DNA of 64,000 bases from Lentzea albidocapillata (GTDB taxonomy: Bacteria > Actinomycetota > Actinomycetes > Mycobacteriales > Pseudonocardiaceae): positions 283,927 to 347,926 of the forward strand of contig NZ_JOEA01000013.1 in NCBI RefSeq assembly GCF_000719115.1. Reading direction: 5' to 3'. The notes under the pieces are model-generated. The model was not told where the DNA came from and made no database searches. It saw only the letters and a list, made by a program, of their open reading frames with translations. Positions 45,792 to 55,508 of this stretch are shown here, one piece after another. Positions within the stretch are counted from its first letter, which is position 1, and each line of letters opens with the position of its first letter. Both the position numbers and the translations under genes were made by a program.

Positions 45792-47428
45792 CACACCGGG
45801 GCGAACGTCGAGGCGATCGCGTCGAACAGCCGTACGCGCGCCTCGTCCTCCTGCTCGGTCGGCACCACGACCTCGACCACCCACAGGTCGTTGCCGTGCG
45901 GCAGCACGCGCGAGAAGTGCGACCTCCGCAGCGCGTTCGGCTCGTCACCCTCGACCGTCCGGTAGATGAACTGGACGCTGGCCTCGCTGTGCGGCCCCGC
46001 CAGGTCCGGGGTCGGCACCATCTCGCCGCCGAAGAACCTGCCGGGCCAGCGCGCCTGCACCCCGGCGACGTACATCTTGATGTCGCGCTTCGGGTAGTAC
46101 TCGGGGAACCGCTGCACCGTCGCCTCGTAGGCGCCGCTGCCGGACACGAAGTGCACCATCGCCGAGGCCGGCAGGCGCTGGTTGCTTGACCGTTGCTCGG
46201 CGTAGGCCGACCAGCTCTGCTCGACGTGCAGCGTGAACTTGCCGCCCTGGTCGCCGTTCGCCAGCACGGCCGACGCGGTGCGGGGCTGCAGCGTCGCCGA
46301 CGTGGGCAGGGTCGGCAGGGTGGGCAGGGTCTGCTCGGTCGGTGGCAGCAGTGAGGCCCCCGCGGCGAACCTGGTCAGTGCGAACCCTCCGCCGGAACCC
46401 GCGACGAACAGCAGCACGGCCACGACCAGCACGAACGCCGAGGTCAGCCGCCCTCGCCGCCGCGGGGCACCGAGCGGCTTCGTGACGAGGAACGGCAGCG
46501 GGCCGGGGTCGTCGGCCAGCGGCGCGTCCGGCTCGATCCTGGGCTTGGGCCGCACGACGATCGGCGGCTGCACCGCCGCACGGACCTCGAACGCGTCCGT
46601 GCCAGGCTCCGGCAGCAGCTGGTAGACCTGCTTGCGGACGTCGACGAGCGACAGGCGTTCGGTCGGCTCCTTGCGCATCAACCCGCTGATCACCGGCGCG
46701 AGCCGACCGGCACCGGCCGGCACCGGCACGTCGCCGTTGATCACCGCGTTGATCGTCTGCATGACGTTCTTGCCCACGTACGGCGGCTCGCCGGCCATCG
46801 CGGCCCACATCGTCGCGCCCAGCGACCACCTGTCCGCGGCCGCCGACACGTCGCCGCCCTGCGCCACCTCGGGCGCGATGTAGGCGGGAGTGCCGAGCGT
46901 GATGCCGCGCGCGGTCATGGTGGCCTCGGCGACGTTGCGCGCGATACCGAAGTCGGTGAGCTTGACCCGCCCGTCGTCGGCGATGAGCACGTTGCCGGGC
47001 TTCACGTCCCGATGCGTGATGCCGGCCCGGTGCGCCGACTCCAGCGCCGCCGCGATCGCGTCCAGCACCGCCGCGCCCTGCTTCTCGGTGAGGCAGCCCT
47101 GCTCCTGCAGCACCTCGCCGAGGCTGCGCGACGGCACGAGTTCCATCACCACGTACGGGTCGCCGTCGTGCTGGACGACGTCGTAGAGCGTCACGAGGTT
47201 CGGGTGGGACAGCGCGGCGACGGCACGCGCTTCGCGCATGGTCCGTTCCCGCAGGTGCGCGGCCTCGACATCGGGCATGCCCGGGGTGTGCAGGATGCCC
47301 TTCACGGCCACCTGCCTGCCCAGCACCTCGTCGCGGGCGGCCCACACCGTGCCCATCGAGCCCTGGCCGAGCACGTGCAGCAACTGATACCGCTCCGCGA
47401 TCAGGCGCTTCAGGTCAGCCTTGTCCAC
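45791..47428 (-). CDS. Membrane Ser/Thr protein kinase
   Basis: A 545-residue Hanks-type kinase. The kinase domain (about 14-270) has LGQGSMGTVW, HRDVKPGNVL and LTDFGIAR intact. A Pro-rich linker leads to one membrane helix (about 340-362, LTSAFVLVVAVLLFVAGSG) and an outside domain of about 170 residues without PASTA repeats: a Pro/Thr/Leu-repeat stalk (TLPTLPTLPT), then a beta-rich region with no Cys. The outside part differs fully from that of the other kinase in this window. GTG at 47428 is the start. The ligand and substrates are unknown. Confidence 0.92.
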   Translation of the reverse strand: MDKADLKRLIAERYQLLHVLGQGSMGTVWAARDEVLGRQVAVKGILHTPGMPDVEAAHLRERTMREARAVAALSHPNLVTLYDVVQHDGDPYVVMELVPSRSLGEVLQEQGCLTEKQGAAVLDAIAAALESAHRAGITHRDVKPGNVLIADDGRVKLTDFGIARNVAEATMTARGITLGTPAYIAPEVAQGGDVSAAADRWSLGATMWAAMAGEPPYVGKNVMQTINAVINGDVPVPAGAGRLAPVISGLMRKEPTERLSLVDVRKQVYQLLPEPGTDAFEVRAAVQPPIVVRPKPRIEPDAPLADDPGPLPFLVTKPLGAPRRRGRLTSAFVLVVAVLLFVAGSGGGFALTRFAAGASLLPPTEQTLPTLPTLPTSATLQPRTASAVLANGDQGGKFTLHVEQSWSAYAEQRSSNQRLPASAMVHFVSGSGAYEATVQRFPEYYPKRDIKMYVAGVQARWPGRFFGGEMVPTPDLAGPHSEASVQFIYRTVEGDEPNALRRSHFSRVLPHGNDLWVVEVVVPTEQEDEARVRLFDAIASTFAPV

Positions 47429-47518
47429 GCCTCGATTGTTCCTGACACACTGACTGCATCGTTAACGGCGGTGAACCTCACATAGCCGTGTAGGTACCTG
47501 TCGGTAACACTGCAACGC

Positions 47519-49315
47519 ATGATGGAGTTGGCCTTGCCCGCCGAATTCCGCCCGAACGAGTTCCCCGCCGCGTCGAGGGAGCAATGGCGTGAGCTGGTCG
47601 ATGCTGTCCTCTCCAAGACCGGAGCGAGCTTCGACTCGCTGGTCACGAAGACGTACGACGGCATCGAACTCCAGCCGCTCTACACCCTCGACGACGCCCT
47701 GGAGCCGTACGCGCTCGCGCCGGTGAAGCAGGGCTGGGACATCCGCCAGCGCCACGCCGTCGCCGACCCGGTCGCGCTCATGAACGACCTGGAGGGCGGC
47801 GTCACGTCGCTGTGGCTCGCCGTGCCGGCCTCGTCGTTGGAGCGCCTGCTGGACGGCGTCTACCTCGACCTCGCGCCGATCGTGCTCGACGGTTCCGTCG
47901 AGGCCGCGCGCACGATGCTGCGAATCTATGACCAGGCGCCGGTGCTGGCCTCCGACGTGCGCGGCAACCTGGCTCTGACACCTTCGGGTGAAGCTCTCGA
48001 CGTCATCAAGCAGGCACGCGCGCAGTTCCCGGGGCTGCGGACCGTCGTGGTGGACGCGTTGCCGTTCCACGACGCCGGCGGCTCCGACTCCGAGGAGCTG
48101 GGCGCCTCTCTGGCGCTGGCGGTCTCGTACCTGCGAGCGCTGACCGAGGCGGGCCTCTCGGACGCGGAGGCCTTCGCGCAGCTCGAGTTCCGGTACGCCG
48201 CGACGGCCGACCAGTTCATGACGATCGCGAAGCTGCGGGCCGCTCGCCGGCTGTGGGCACGGGTCGCCGAGGTGTCCGGCGTCGAGGCCGTGCAGGTCCA
48301 GCACGCCGTGACGTCGTCGGCGATGATGACCCGCCGCGACCCGTGGGTGAACATGCTGCGCACCACCATCGCCACGCTGGCCGCCGGTCTCGGCGGGGCC
48401 GATTCGGTGACCGTGCAGCCGTTCGACGCGGCCATCGGACTGCCGGACGAGTTCGCCCGGCGCGTCGCGCGCAACACGCAGAACCTGCTGCTGGAGGAGT
48501 CGCACCTCGGTGAGGTGATCGACCCGGCCGCCGGGTCCTGGTACGTCGAGAAGCTGACGGACGCCCTCGCCGTCGAGGCCTGGGGCTGGTTCCAGGAGAT
48601 CGAACGAGCGGGCGGGATCGACTCGGCGGGGGAGCTGGTCGCCTCGCGGATCGCCGCCACCTGGGCGGCCCGGTCGGCTCGGCTCGCGGATCGCAGCGAC
48701 CCGATCACGGGGGTGAGCGAGTTCCCGAACCTCGCCGAGAAGCCGGTCGTCCGCGACCCCGCCCCCGGAGCCGATCGCGCCCCCGGAATCGATTCCGATT
48801 CGCAGGCCCCCTGGGGGGACGCACCCCCCATCCCAATTCTCTCAACCAGGTCCGACAATTTCGGGCTGCCGCGGGTCCGTTACGCCCAGGCCTTCGAAGA
48901 GCTGCGCGACCTCGCCGACGCCCAGCCCGAACGCCCCCAGGTCTTCCTGGCCACCCTCGGCCCGGTCGCCGCCCACACCGCCAGGGCCACCTTCGCCGCG
49001 AACCTCTTCAACGCCGGTGGTTTCGCCACCCCGAACGCGGGCCCGACCAGGACCGCCGAGGACGTGGCGCGGAAGTTCAGGGAGTCCGGCGCGAAGGTCG
49101 CCGTCCTGTGCGGCAGCGACACCAGCTACGCCGACCAGGCGGTCGCCACCGTCGAGGCGCTGCGTCAGGCCGGTGCCGAGCGGGTACTCCTGGCAGGCAA
49201 GAAGACCGACGCGGACGTGGACGGCTTCGTCTTCACGGGCTGCCCGGCGCTCGAAATCCTGAACAGCACTTACGCATTCCTTGCCGTAAAAGAAGCTAAG
49301 GGAGTGGAGCGATGA
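47519..49315 (+). CDS. mutA: Methylmalonyl-CoA mutase small (beta) subunit
   Basis: A 598-residue subunit of adenosylcobalamin-dependent methylmalonyl-CoA mutase. It contains the mutase barrel ([11 protein letters not shown], then [20 protein letters not shown] and [20 protein letters not shown]) and a C-terminal cobalamin-like domain that, as usual for the small subunit, lacks the B12-binding DxHxxG. Between about residues 410 and 440 there is a low-complexity Pro/Ala/Asp insertion ([18 protein letters not shown]) in the linker. ATG at 47519 is eight bases after TAACAC. It overlaps mutB by 4 bases, giving a heterodimer from one message. Confidence 0.96.
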   Translation: MMELALPAEFRPNEFPAASREQWRELVDAVLSKTGASFDSLVTKTYDGIELQPLYTLDDALEPYALAPVKQGWDIRQRHAVADPVALMNDLEGGVTSLWLAVPASSLERLLDGVYLDLAPIVLDGSVEAARTMLRIYDQAPVLASDVRGNLALTPSGEALDVIKQARAQFPGLRTVVVDALPFHDAGGSDSEELGASLALAVSYLRALTEAGLSDAEAFAQLEFRYAATADQFMTIAKLRAARRLWARVAEVSGVEAVQVQHAVTSSAMMTRRDPWVNMLRTTIATLAAGLGGADSVTVQPFDAAIGLPDEFARRVARNTQNLLLEESHLGEVIDPAAGSWYVEKLTDALAVEAWGWFQEIERAGGIDSAGELVASRIAATWAARSARLADRSDPITGVSEFPNLAEKPVVRDPAPGADRAPGIDSDSQAPWGDAPPIPILSTRSDNFGLPRVRYAQAFEELRDLADAQPERPQVFLATLGPVAAHTARATFAANLFNAGGFATPNAGPTRTAEDVARKFRESGAKVAVLCGSDTSYADQAVATVEALRQAGAERVLLAGKKTDADVDGFVFTGCPALEILNSTYAFLAVKEAKGVER

Positions 49316-51447
49316 TCCCCAACTTCGCGGACATCGACCTCGGCCCTCTCCCGCAGGCGAAGTACGAGACCGACCTGCCGTCGTGGGAGACGCCGGAGGG
49401 CATCGCGGTCAAGCCGGTCTACGGTCCGTCCGATGTGGAGGGTCTGGACTTCCTGCGGACCTATCCGGGCGTGGCGCCGTTCCTCCGCGGCCCCTACCCG
49501 ACGATGTACGTCAACCAGCCGTGGACCGTGCGCCAGTACGCGGGTTTCTCGACGGCCGAGGAGTCGAACGCCTTCTACCGCCGCAACCTCGCGGCCGGGC
49601 AGAAGGGTCTGAGCGTCGCGTTCGACCTCGCCACGCACCGCGGCTACGACTCGGACCACCCGCGCGTGGCCGGTGACGTCGGCATGGCCGGTGTGGCGAT
49701 CGACTCGATCTACGACATGCGCACGCTGTTCGACGGCATCCCGCTGGACAAGATGTCCGTGTCGATGACGATGAACGGCGCGGTGCTGCCGATCCTCGCG
49801 CTGTTCGTGGTGGCGGCGGAGGAGCAGGGGGTGAAGCCGGAGCAGCTCATGGGGACGATCCAGAACGACATCCTCAAGGAGTTCATGGTCCGCAACACCT
49901 ACATCTACCCGCCGAAGCAGTCGATGCGGATCATCTCCGACATCTTCGCCTTCACCTCCCAGCGCATGCCGAAGTACAACTCCATCTCCATCTCCGGCTA
50001 CCACATGCAGGAGGCCGGGGCGACGGCCGACCTGGAGCTGGCGTACACGCTCGCGGACGGCGTCGAGTACATCCGCGCCGGCCGGGAGGCGGGGCTGGAC
50101 GTCGACAAGTTCGCGCCACGCCTGAGCTTCTTCTGGGCGGTCGGCATGAACTACTTCATGGAGATCGCCAAGATGCGGGCCGCGCGCCTGCTCTGGGCGA
50201 AGCTGGTCAACGACTTCGAACCGAAGAGCCAGAAGTCGCTCAGCCTGCGCACACACTGCCAGACCTCCGGTTGGAGCCTTACCGCGCAGGACGTTTTCAA
50301 CAACGTCGCGCGCACGTGCGTCGAGGCGATGGCGGCGACGCAGGGGCACACGCAGTCGTTGCACACCAACGCACTCGACGAAGCTCTCGCGCTCCCCACC
50401 GACTTCTCCGCGCGCATTGCCCGCAACACCCAGCTGCTGCTGCAACAGGAATCCGGCACGACGCGCGTGATCGACCCGTGGGGCGGCAGCGCCTACGTCG
50501 AACGCCTCACCGCGGAACTCGCCGCGAAGGCCTGGGAGCACATCACCGAGGTCGAGAAGGCGGGCGGCATGGCCCGCGCGATCGACGAGGGCATCCCGAA
50601 GCTGCGCATCGAAGAGGCCGCCGCCCGCACGCAGGCGCGCATCGACTCCGGGCGTCAGCCCGTCATCGGCGTCAACAAGTACCTGGTGGACACCGACGAG
50701 AAGATCGAGGTCCTCAAGGTCGACAACGCCGGTGTCCGCGTCCAGCAGCTCGAGAAGCTCCGCAGGCTCAGGGAGGAACGCGACCAGTCCGCAGTGGACA
50801 GTGCGCTGGAGGCCCTGACGAAGGCGGCGAGCGGCGAGGGCAACCTGCTGGAGCTGGCGATCGACGCCGCCCGCGCCAAGGCCACCGTCGGCGAGATCTC
50901 CGAGTCGCTGGGCAAGGTCTGGGGCCGGCACAGCGCGCAGATCCGCACCATTTCCGGCGTGTACCGGCAGGAGGTCGGATCGGTGTCCAACGTGGACGCT
51001 TGCCGCGAGGTCGTCGAGGCGTTCGCGGAGGAAGAAGGCCGCCGCCCACGCATCCTGGTCGCCAAGATGGGCCAGGACGGGCACGACCGCGGCCAGAAGG
51101 TCATCGCCACGGCGTTCGCGGACCTCGGCTTCGACGTCGACGTCGGCCCGCTGTTCCAGACGCCGGACGAGGTCGCCCGCCAGGCCGTCGAGGCCGACGT
51201 GCACATCGTCGGCGTGTCCTCGCTCGCCGCCGGCCACCTCACCCTGGTGCCGGCGCTGCGCGAGGAGCTCGCGAACCTCGGCCGCGAGGACATCATGATC
51301 GTCGTCGGCGGCGTCATCCCGTCGCAGGACTTCGACGAGCTGTACGCGGCGGGTGCGGCGGCGATCTTCCCGCCCGGCACCGTGATCGCGGACGCGGCCA
51401 AGGACCTGCTGGTGAAGCTCGCGGACCAGCTCGGGCACCATGGCTAG
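49312..51447 (+). CDS. mutB: Methylmalonyl-CoA mutase large (alpha) subunit
   Basis: The 711-residue catalytic subunit that interconverts (R)-methylmalonyl-CoA and succinyl-CoA, feeding propionyl-CoA carbon into the TCA cycle or supplying methylmalonyl-CoA for polyketides. The barrel has [18 protein letters not shown] and [11 protein letters not shown]; the B12-binding motif [10 protein letters not shown] (DxHxxG) and the GVSSLAAGH and VVGGVIP segments are at the C-terminus. ATG at 49312 overlaps the mutA stop, and its own 3' end overlaps meaB, so all three are coupled. Confidence 0.98.
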   Translation: MIPNFADIDLGPLPQAKYETDLPSWETPEGIAVKPVYGPSDVEGLDFLRTYPGVAPFLRGPYPTMYVNQPWTVRQYAGFSTAEESNAFYRRNLAAGQKGLSVAFDLATHRGYDSDHPRVAGDVGMAGVAIDSIYDMRTLFDGIPLDKMSVSMTMNGAVLPILALFVVAAEEQGVKPEQLMGTIQNDILKEFMVRNTYIYPPKQSMRIISDIFAFTSQRMPKYNSISISGYHMQEAGATADLELAYTLADGVEYIRAGREAGLDVDKFAPRLSFFWAVGMNYFMEIAKMRAARLLWAKLVNDFEPKSQKSLSLRTHCQTSGWSLTAQDVFNNVARTCVEAMAATQGHTQSLHTNALDEALALPTDFSARIARNTQLLLQQESGTTRVIDPWGGSAYVERLTAELAAKAWEHITEVEKAGGMARAIDEGIPKLRIEEAAARTQARIDSGRQPVIGVNKYLVDTDEKIEVLKVDNAGVRVQQLEKLRRLREERDQSAVDSALEALTKAASGEGNLLELAIDAARAKATVGEISESLGKVWGRHSAQIRTISGVYRQEVGSVSNVDACREVVEAFAEEEGRRPRILVAKMGQDGHDRGQKVIATAFADLGFDVDVGPLFQTPDEVARQAVEADVHIVGVSSLAAGHLTLVPALREELANLGREDIMIVVGGVIPSQDFDELYAAGAAAIFPPGTVIADAAKDLLVKLADQLGHHG

Positions 51448-52432
51448 GGCGGTGGACGTCGCCGAGTACACCAGGGGCGTCCTCGACGGCGACCGCGGTG
51501 TGCTCGCGAAGGCGATCACGCTGGTCGAGTCGACGCGCGCGGAGCACCGGGCCAAGGCCCAGGAGCTGCTGGTCGAGCTGTTGCCGAAGTCGGGCGACGC
51601 GATCCGGGTCGGCATCACGGGCGTGCCCGGCGTGGGCAAGTCGACGTTCATCGACGCCCTCGGCACCATGCTGACCGAGCAGGGGCACCGGGTCGCCGTG
51701 CTCGCCGTCGACCCGTCCTCGACGCGCACCGGCGGCAGCATCCTGGGCGACAAGACGCGGATGCAGCGGCTGTCGGTGAACCAGGCCGCGTTCATCAGGC
51801 CGTCGCCGACCAGCGGCACGCTCGGTGGCGTCGCGCAGGCCACCCGCGAGACGATCGTGCTGGTGGAGGCCGCGGGCTTCGACGTCGTACTGGTCGAGAC
51901 CGTCGGCGTCGGGCAGTCGGAGGTGGCCGTCGCGAACATGACGGACTGCTCGCTGTTCCTGACCCTCGCGCGCACCGGCGACCAGCTGCAGGGCATCAAG
52001 AAGGGCATCCTGGAGCTCGCGGACGTCGTCGCGGTCAACAAGGCCGACGGCGAGCACGAGCTGGAGGCCCGCAAGGCCGCGCGCGAACTGGCCGGGGCGT
52101 TGAAGCTCCTGCGCCCGCCGGACGCGCTGTGGCACCCGCCCGTGCTCACCTGCTCGGGTCTCACCGGCACCGGTCTCGACGAGCTGTGGTCCCGAGTGCT
52201 GGAACACCGCAGGACCCTGACCGACGCCGGGGAACTGGACGAACGCCGCCGGCGCCAGCAGGTCGACTGGACCTGGATGATGGTCCGCGACGAACTGTGG
52301 AGGCAGGTGCGCGAGAGCACCGCGGTGCGTTCCCTCGCCCCCTCTCTCGAAGAGAAGGTTCGACTGGGAGAGCTCACCGCAACCCTTGCGGCCGAGCAGA
52401 TTTTCAAGGCGTTCCAATCGGACTCACGGTGA
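51440..52432 (+). CDS. meaB: Methylmalonyl-CoA mutase chaperone GTPase MeaB
   Basis: A 330-residue G3E-family GTPase that loads and protects the cobalamin cofactor of methylmalonyl-CoA mutase. The P-loop is [10 protein letters not shown] (about residue 61), followed by [19 protein letters not shown], the switch segment [10 protein letters not shown] and the guanine motif NKADG. The length is normal. ATG at 51440 overlaps the mutB 3' end by 8 bases, the classic mutA-mutB-meaB order. Confidence 0.97.
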   Translation: MARAVDVAEYTRGVLDGDRGVLAKAITLVESTRAEHRAKAQELLVELLPKSGDAIRVGITGVPGVGKSTFIDALGTMLTEQGHRVAVLAVDPSSTRTGGSILGDKTRMQRLSVNQAAFIRPSPTSGTLGGVAQATRETIVLVEAAGFDVVLVETVGVGQSEVAVANMTDCSLFLTLARTGDQLQGIKKGILELADVVAVNKADGEHELEARKAARELAGALKLLRPPDALWHPPVLTCSGLTGTGLDELWSRVLEHRRTLTDAGELDERRRRQQVDWTWMMVRDELWRQVRESTAVRSLAPSLEEKVRLGELTATLAAEQIFKAFQSDSR

Positions 52433-52488
52433 GCGCTTAACTAGTTTGGGTGACCTTCGATCGTGGTATTCGAGGTAGAGTTCAGGCC

Positions 52489-52782
52489 ATGTCGAGGTTG
52501 CTGCTGGCCTGCGTGTTCTCGCTGATGAGCGTTCTCGGGATCGCCGGAGTGGCATCCGCGCAAGAGGCGGCGAACGCGCCTGTGCCGGCTGCGCAGCAGA
52601 CGACCGTGAACCCGGCTCCCGACGTGAACGCGCCGCAGGAGCCGTCGCCTGAAGCTCGCGAGGAGACCAAGCGCAAGCTGTGGATCGGCGGCATCGCCGT
52701 TCTGCTGTTCGTGCTGGTCTACTACCGCAACAAGAAGCGGTGGGCGAAGTGGCGCAAGGCGCGGGCTGCCAAGAAGGGCTGA
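52489..52782 (+). CDS. Small exported membrane protein
   Basis: A 97-residue protein with an N-terminal signal (LLLACVFSLMSVLGIAGVAS, cleavage near ASAQ), a Pro/Ala/Gln-rich outside segment (VPAAQQTTVNPAPDVNAPQE), one membrane helix (LWIGGIAVLLFVLVYY) and a strongly basic cytoplasmic tail (RNKKRWAKWRKARAAKKG). ATG at 52489 is seven bases after TAGAGT, a leaderless promoter, which fixes the start over the longer frame. It is a single-gene unit followed by a hairpin. Function unknown. Confidence 0.72.
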   Translation: MSRLLLACVFSLMSVLGIAGVASAQEAANAPVPAAQQTTVNPAPDVNAPQEPSPEAREETKRKLWIGGIAVLLFVLVYYRNKKRWAKWRKARAAKKG

Positions 52783-52809
52783 CCGGGGGCCGTTCGGCGT
52801 GAGACAGGT

Positions 52810-52828
52810 CGTCCCAATTGGTGGGACG
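52810..52828. terminator. Hairpin after the small exported-protein gene
   Basis: CGTCCCA (52810-52816) pairs with TGGGACG (52822-52828) over a 5-base loop. It lies 28 bases past the stop. The rest of 52783-52986 holds no other supported gene. Confidence 0.5.
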
Positions 52829-52986
52829 GAATAGCCAAAGTTAAGCGTGTCTCTCGGCCATCTGCGTCATCGTTGATCGGTCAGACCGAAACTCGCTCGC
52901 CGCTTGGCGCAGCGCTGCGACCGGCCGTCCGGTTGATCATCATCAGCGCACCGCGTCTTACAGGTGGTGATGCAGGATGGTGGCAA

Positions 52987-54159
52987 ATGGGTACCGACTT
53001 GAAGATCAGCACACGCTCGACCGTCGAGCGGTACTCGGACGCGCTGCTGGACCTGTCGCACTCGATCCACGCCGAGCCTGAGCTGGCCTTCGAGGAGCAC
53101 CGCAGCGTCGAAAAGATTACCTCTTTGCTGGTCAAGGAGGGTTTCGAGGTCGACTGCGGTGTGGCGGACCTCGACACCGCGTTCGTCGCGACGTTCGGCG
53201 ACGGCGAGCTCGTCCTGGGGCTTTGTGCCGAATACGACGCTTTGCCCGAAGTCGGGCACGCGTGCGGGCACAACGTCATCGCGGCGGCGTCCGTCGGCAC
53301 CGCACTCGCGCTGCGTGACATCGCCGACCGGCTGGGTGTCACCGTGAAGGTGATCGGGACCCCGGCGGAAGAGGTCGGTGGCGGCAAGGTGCTCATGCTG
53401 GAGCGGGGCGTGTTCGACGACGTCTCGCTCTCGATGATGGTGCACCCGGCGCCGTACGAGTCGTGCGCCGCCAGATCGCTCGCCATCACCGATCTCGAGG
53501 TGCACTACAAGGGCAAGCCGTCACACGCGGCCGCCGCCCCGCACCTGGGCGTCAACGCCGCGGACGCGGTGACGATCGCGCAGATGTCGATCAGTCTGCT
53601 GCGGCAGCACTTCGAGCCCGGTCAAATGGTCAGCGGCATCGTCACCAATGGCGGTACCGTGCCGAACGTAATACCCGCCCGCGCATCGGCGATGTTCGAT
53701 GTGAGGGCGGAAAACCTGGAATCGTTGCAGCGCCTGGAGAACCGGATCCGGGACTGCTTCTCCGCCGGTGCGCTCGCGACCGGTTGCACCCATGAGGTCG
53801 TGCAGGTCTCACCGATCTACGCCGAGTTGACTCCCGACCCGTGGCTCGCGGACGCCTACCGGCGTGCGGCCACCGAGCTGGGCAGACGACCGCTCTCGCC
53901 AGAACTGGAACAGCGGGAGAAGATCGGGAGCACCGACATGGGCAACGTCACCAGAGTGTTGCCCGCCATCCACCCGACCATCGCCATCGACTGCGGAGAC
54001 GCGGTGAACCACCAACAAGAGTTCGCGACCGCCTGTGCCTCGGCGTCGGCCGACCGTGCGCTCCTCGACGGAGCACTTGCCATGGCCTGGACGACGATCG
54101 CGACAGCCACCGATTCCCAGCAGCGCGCACGGCTGCTGGCCCGCGGAGGTGCGGCATGA
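52987..54159 (+). CDS. M20 family amidohydrolase (first of pair)
   Basis: A 390-residue metallo-amidohydrolase of the M20/AbgB-like type. Visible metal-site motifs: LCAEYDALPEVGHACGHNV (Asp and His), GTPAEEVGGGK (Glu-Glu) and the lid-domain Gly/Ser region SHAAAAPHLG. Relatives hydrolyse amide bonds in acylated amino acids or p-aminobenzoyl-glutamate. ATG at 52987 is chosen because the upstream extension is not family-like. It overlaps the second M20 gene (ATGA). The two differ clearly in sequence, so they may form a hetero-oligomer as AbgA/AbgB do, or act on different substrates. Confidence 0.9.
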   Translation: MGTDLKISTRSTVERYSDALLDLSHSIHAEPELAFEEHRSVEKITSLLVKEGFEVDCGVADLDTAFVATFGDGELVLGLCAEYDALPEVGHACGHNVIAAASVGTALALRDIADRLGVTVKVIGTPAEEVGGGKVLMLERGVFDDVSLSMMVHPAPYESCAARSLAITDLEVHYKGKPSHAAAAPHLGVNAADAVTIAQMSISLLRQHFEPGQMVSGIVTNGGTVPNVIPARASAMFDVRAENLESLQRLENRIRDCFSAGALATGCTHEVVQVSPIYAELTPDPWLADAYRRAATELGRRPLSPELEQREKIGSTDMGNVTRVLPAIHPTIAIDCGDAVNHQQEFATACASASADRALLDGALAMAWTTIATATDSQQRARLLARGGAA

Positions 54160-55433
54160 CGGTTCTGGACTCCCGGCCTTCGGGCTCCTCAACTGTGAAG
54201 ACGTCCCCTGAGATGCTCGTCGGCCCCACCGGGGTGAGCATGTCTCCTGTGGATGATCTCGGAGAAGGCCGCGGCCCCGCGTGGCTCGACGACTGGCTGA
54301 AGGCGCACGCCGCCGACGTCGTCGCCTGGCGACGCCACATTCACGCCCACCCCGAGCTCTCCCGGCGCGAGTACAACACCACCGAACTCGTGGCGAAGCT
54401 GCTGCGCGAGGTCGGTCTCAAGCCGCGCATCCTCCCCGGCGGCACGGGCCTGATCTGCGACATCGGCCACGGCTCCCGCTGCGTGGCCCTCCGCGCGGAC
54501 ATGGACGCCCTGCCGCTGCACGAGAACACCGGCCTGCCGTTCGGATCCACTGTGGACGGTGTGTCGCACGCGTGCGGTCACGACGCCCACACGACGGTCC
54601 TGCTCGGCACGGCGCTGGCCCTGGCCTCGGCGACGGAGCTGCCGGGCCGCATCCGCCTGGTGTTCCAGCCGGCGGAGGAGGTCATGCCGGGCGGTGCGCT
54701 CGACGTGCTCGCCGCAGGTGGCCTCGACGGCGTGGAACGGATCTTCGGCCTGCACTGCGACCCGCGTCTGCAGGTCGGCCGCATCGGCACGCGCATCGGC
54801 GCCATCACGTCGGCCTCCGACCTGCTGGAGCTGCGGCTGTCCTCGCCGGGCGGCCACACCTCGCGCCCGCACCTCACCGCGGACCTGGTGCACGCCCTCG
54901 GCACGGTCATCACCGGCCTGCCGACGATGCTGTCGCGCCGCGTCGACCCCCGCTCCGGCACCGTCCTGGTGTGGGGTGCGGTGCACGCGGGCGAGGCGCC
55001 GAACGCGGTCCCGCAGGACGGCCTGGTGCGCGGCACGCTGCGCACCGGCGACCGGGACATCTGGGCCGAACTGGAGCCGCTGGTCAAGGACCTCGTGACG
55101 GGCCTGCTGGCCCCGACCGGCGTCGGCTTCGACCTGCATCACCGCCGCGGCGTGCCGCCGGTGGTCAACGAGCGCGAGTCCACCCAGATCCTGCGCGCCG
55201 GCATCGAGGCCGCCCTGGGTGACGACGCGCTCGCGGGCACCGAGCAGTCGTCCGGTGGTGAGGACTTCGGCTGGTACCTGGAACACGTGCCTGGCTCGTT
55301 CGCGCGCCTCGGCGTGTGGAACGGCCAGGAGAAACAGCGCGATCTGCACCAGCCGACGTTCGACCTGGACGAGCGCGCGCTCCTCGTCGGGGTCCGAGTC
55401 ATGGTGCACACCGCGTTGGCTGCTCTCGCCTAG
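54156..55433 (+). CDS. M20 family amidohydrolase (second of pair)
   Basis: A 425-residue M20 peptidase/amidohydrolase of the hippurate-hydrolase/IAA-amino-acid-hydrolase type, with RADMDALPLHENTGLPFGS, SHACGHDAHTTVLLGTAL, VFQPAEEVMPGGA and the C-terminal His in SSGGEDFGWYLE. An N-terminal extension of about 45 residues (MTVLDSRPSGSSTVKTSPEM) precedes the catalytic domain. It starts by overlapping the first amidohydrolase. A strong hairpin follows, shared with the convergent glpD gene. Confidence 0.92.
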   Translation: MTVLDSRPSGSSTVKTSPEMLVGPTGVSMSPVDDLGEGRGPAWLDDWLKAHAADVVAWRRHIHAHPELSRREYNTTELVAKLLREVGLKPRILPGGTGLICDIGHGSRCVALRADMDALPLHENTGLPFGSTVDGVSHACGHDAHTTVLLGTALALASATELPGRIRLVFQPAEEVMPGGALDVLAAGGLDGVERIFGLHCDPRLQVGRIGTRIGAITSASDLLELRLSSPGGHTSRPHLTADLVHALGTVITGLPTMLSRRVDPRSGTVLVWGAVHAGEAPNAVPQDGLVRGTLRTGDRDIWAELEPLVKDLVTGLLAPTGVGFDLHHRRGVPPVVNERESTQILRAGIEAALGDDALAGTEQSSGGEDFGWYLEHVPGSFARLGVWNGQEKQRDLHQPTFDLDERALLVGVRVMVHTALAALA

Positions 55434-55460
55434 AGCGGAACCCTCTCGGTTTGAGCTGCG

Positions 55461-55497
55461 TTGTGGCGCGTGCGGAACGACTGAGCACGCGCCACAA
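55461..55497. terminator. Bidirectional terminator hairpin
   Basis: A perfect 13-bp stem (55461-55473, 55485-55497) with an 11-base loop between the convergent M20 and glpD genes. Confidence 0.75.
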
Positions 55498-55508
55498 TGC
55501 TGTCCGGG

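Noticed and set aside
47429..47518. Cobalamin riboswitch upstream of mutA
   Set aside because: Only 90 bases separate mutA from the divergent kinase gene, no B12-box-like segment is visible, and a leaderless-type box sits eight bases before the ATG.
49270..52407. 1045-codon minus-strand frame opposite mutA-mutB-meaB
   Set aside because: It runs across three genes with clear families on the other strand, and its own translation shows no domain; an artefact of high-GC codon bias.
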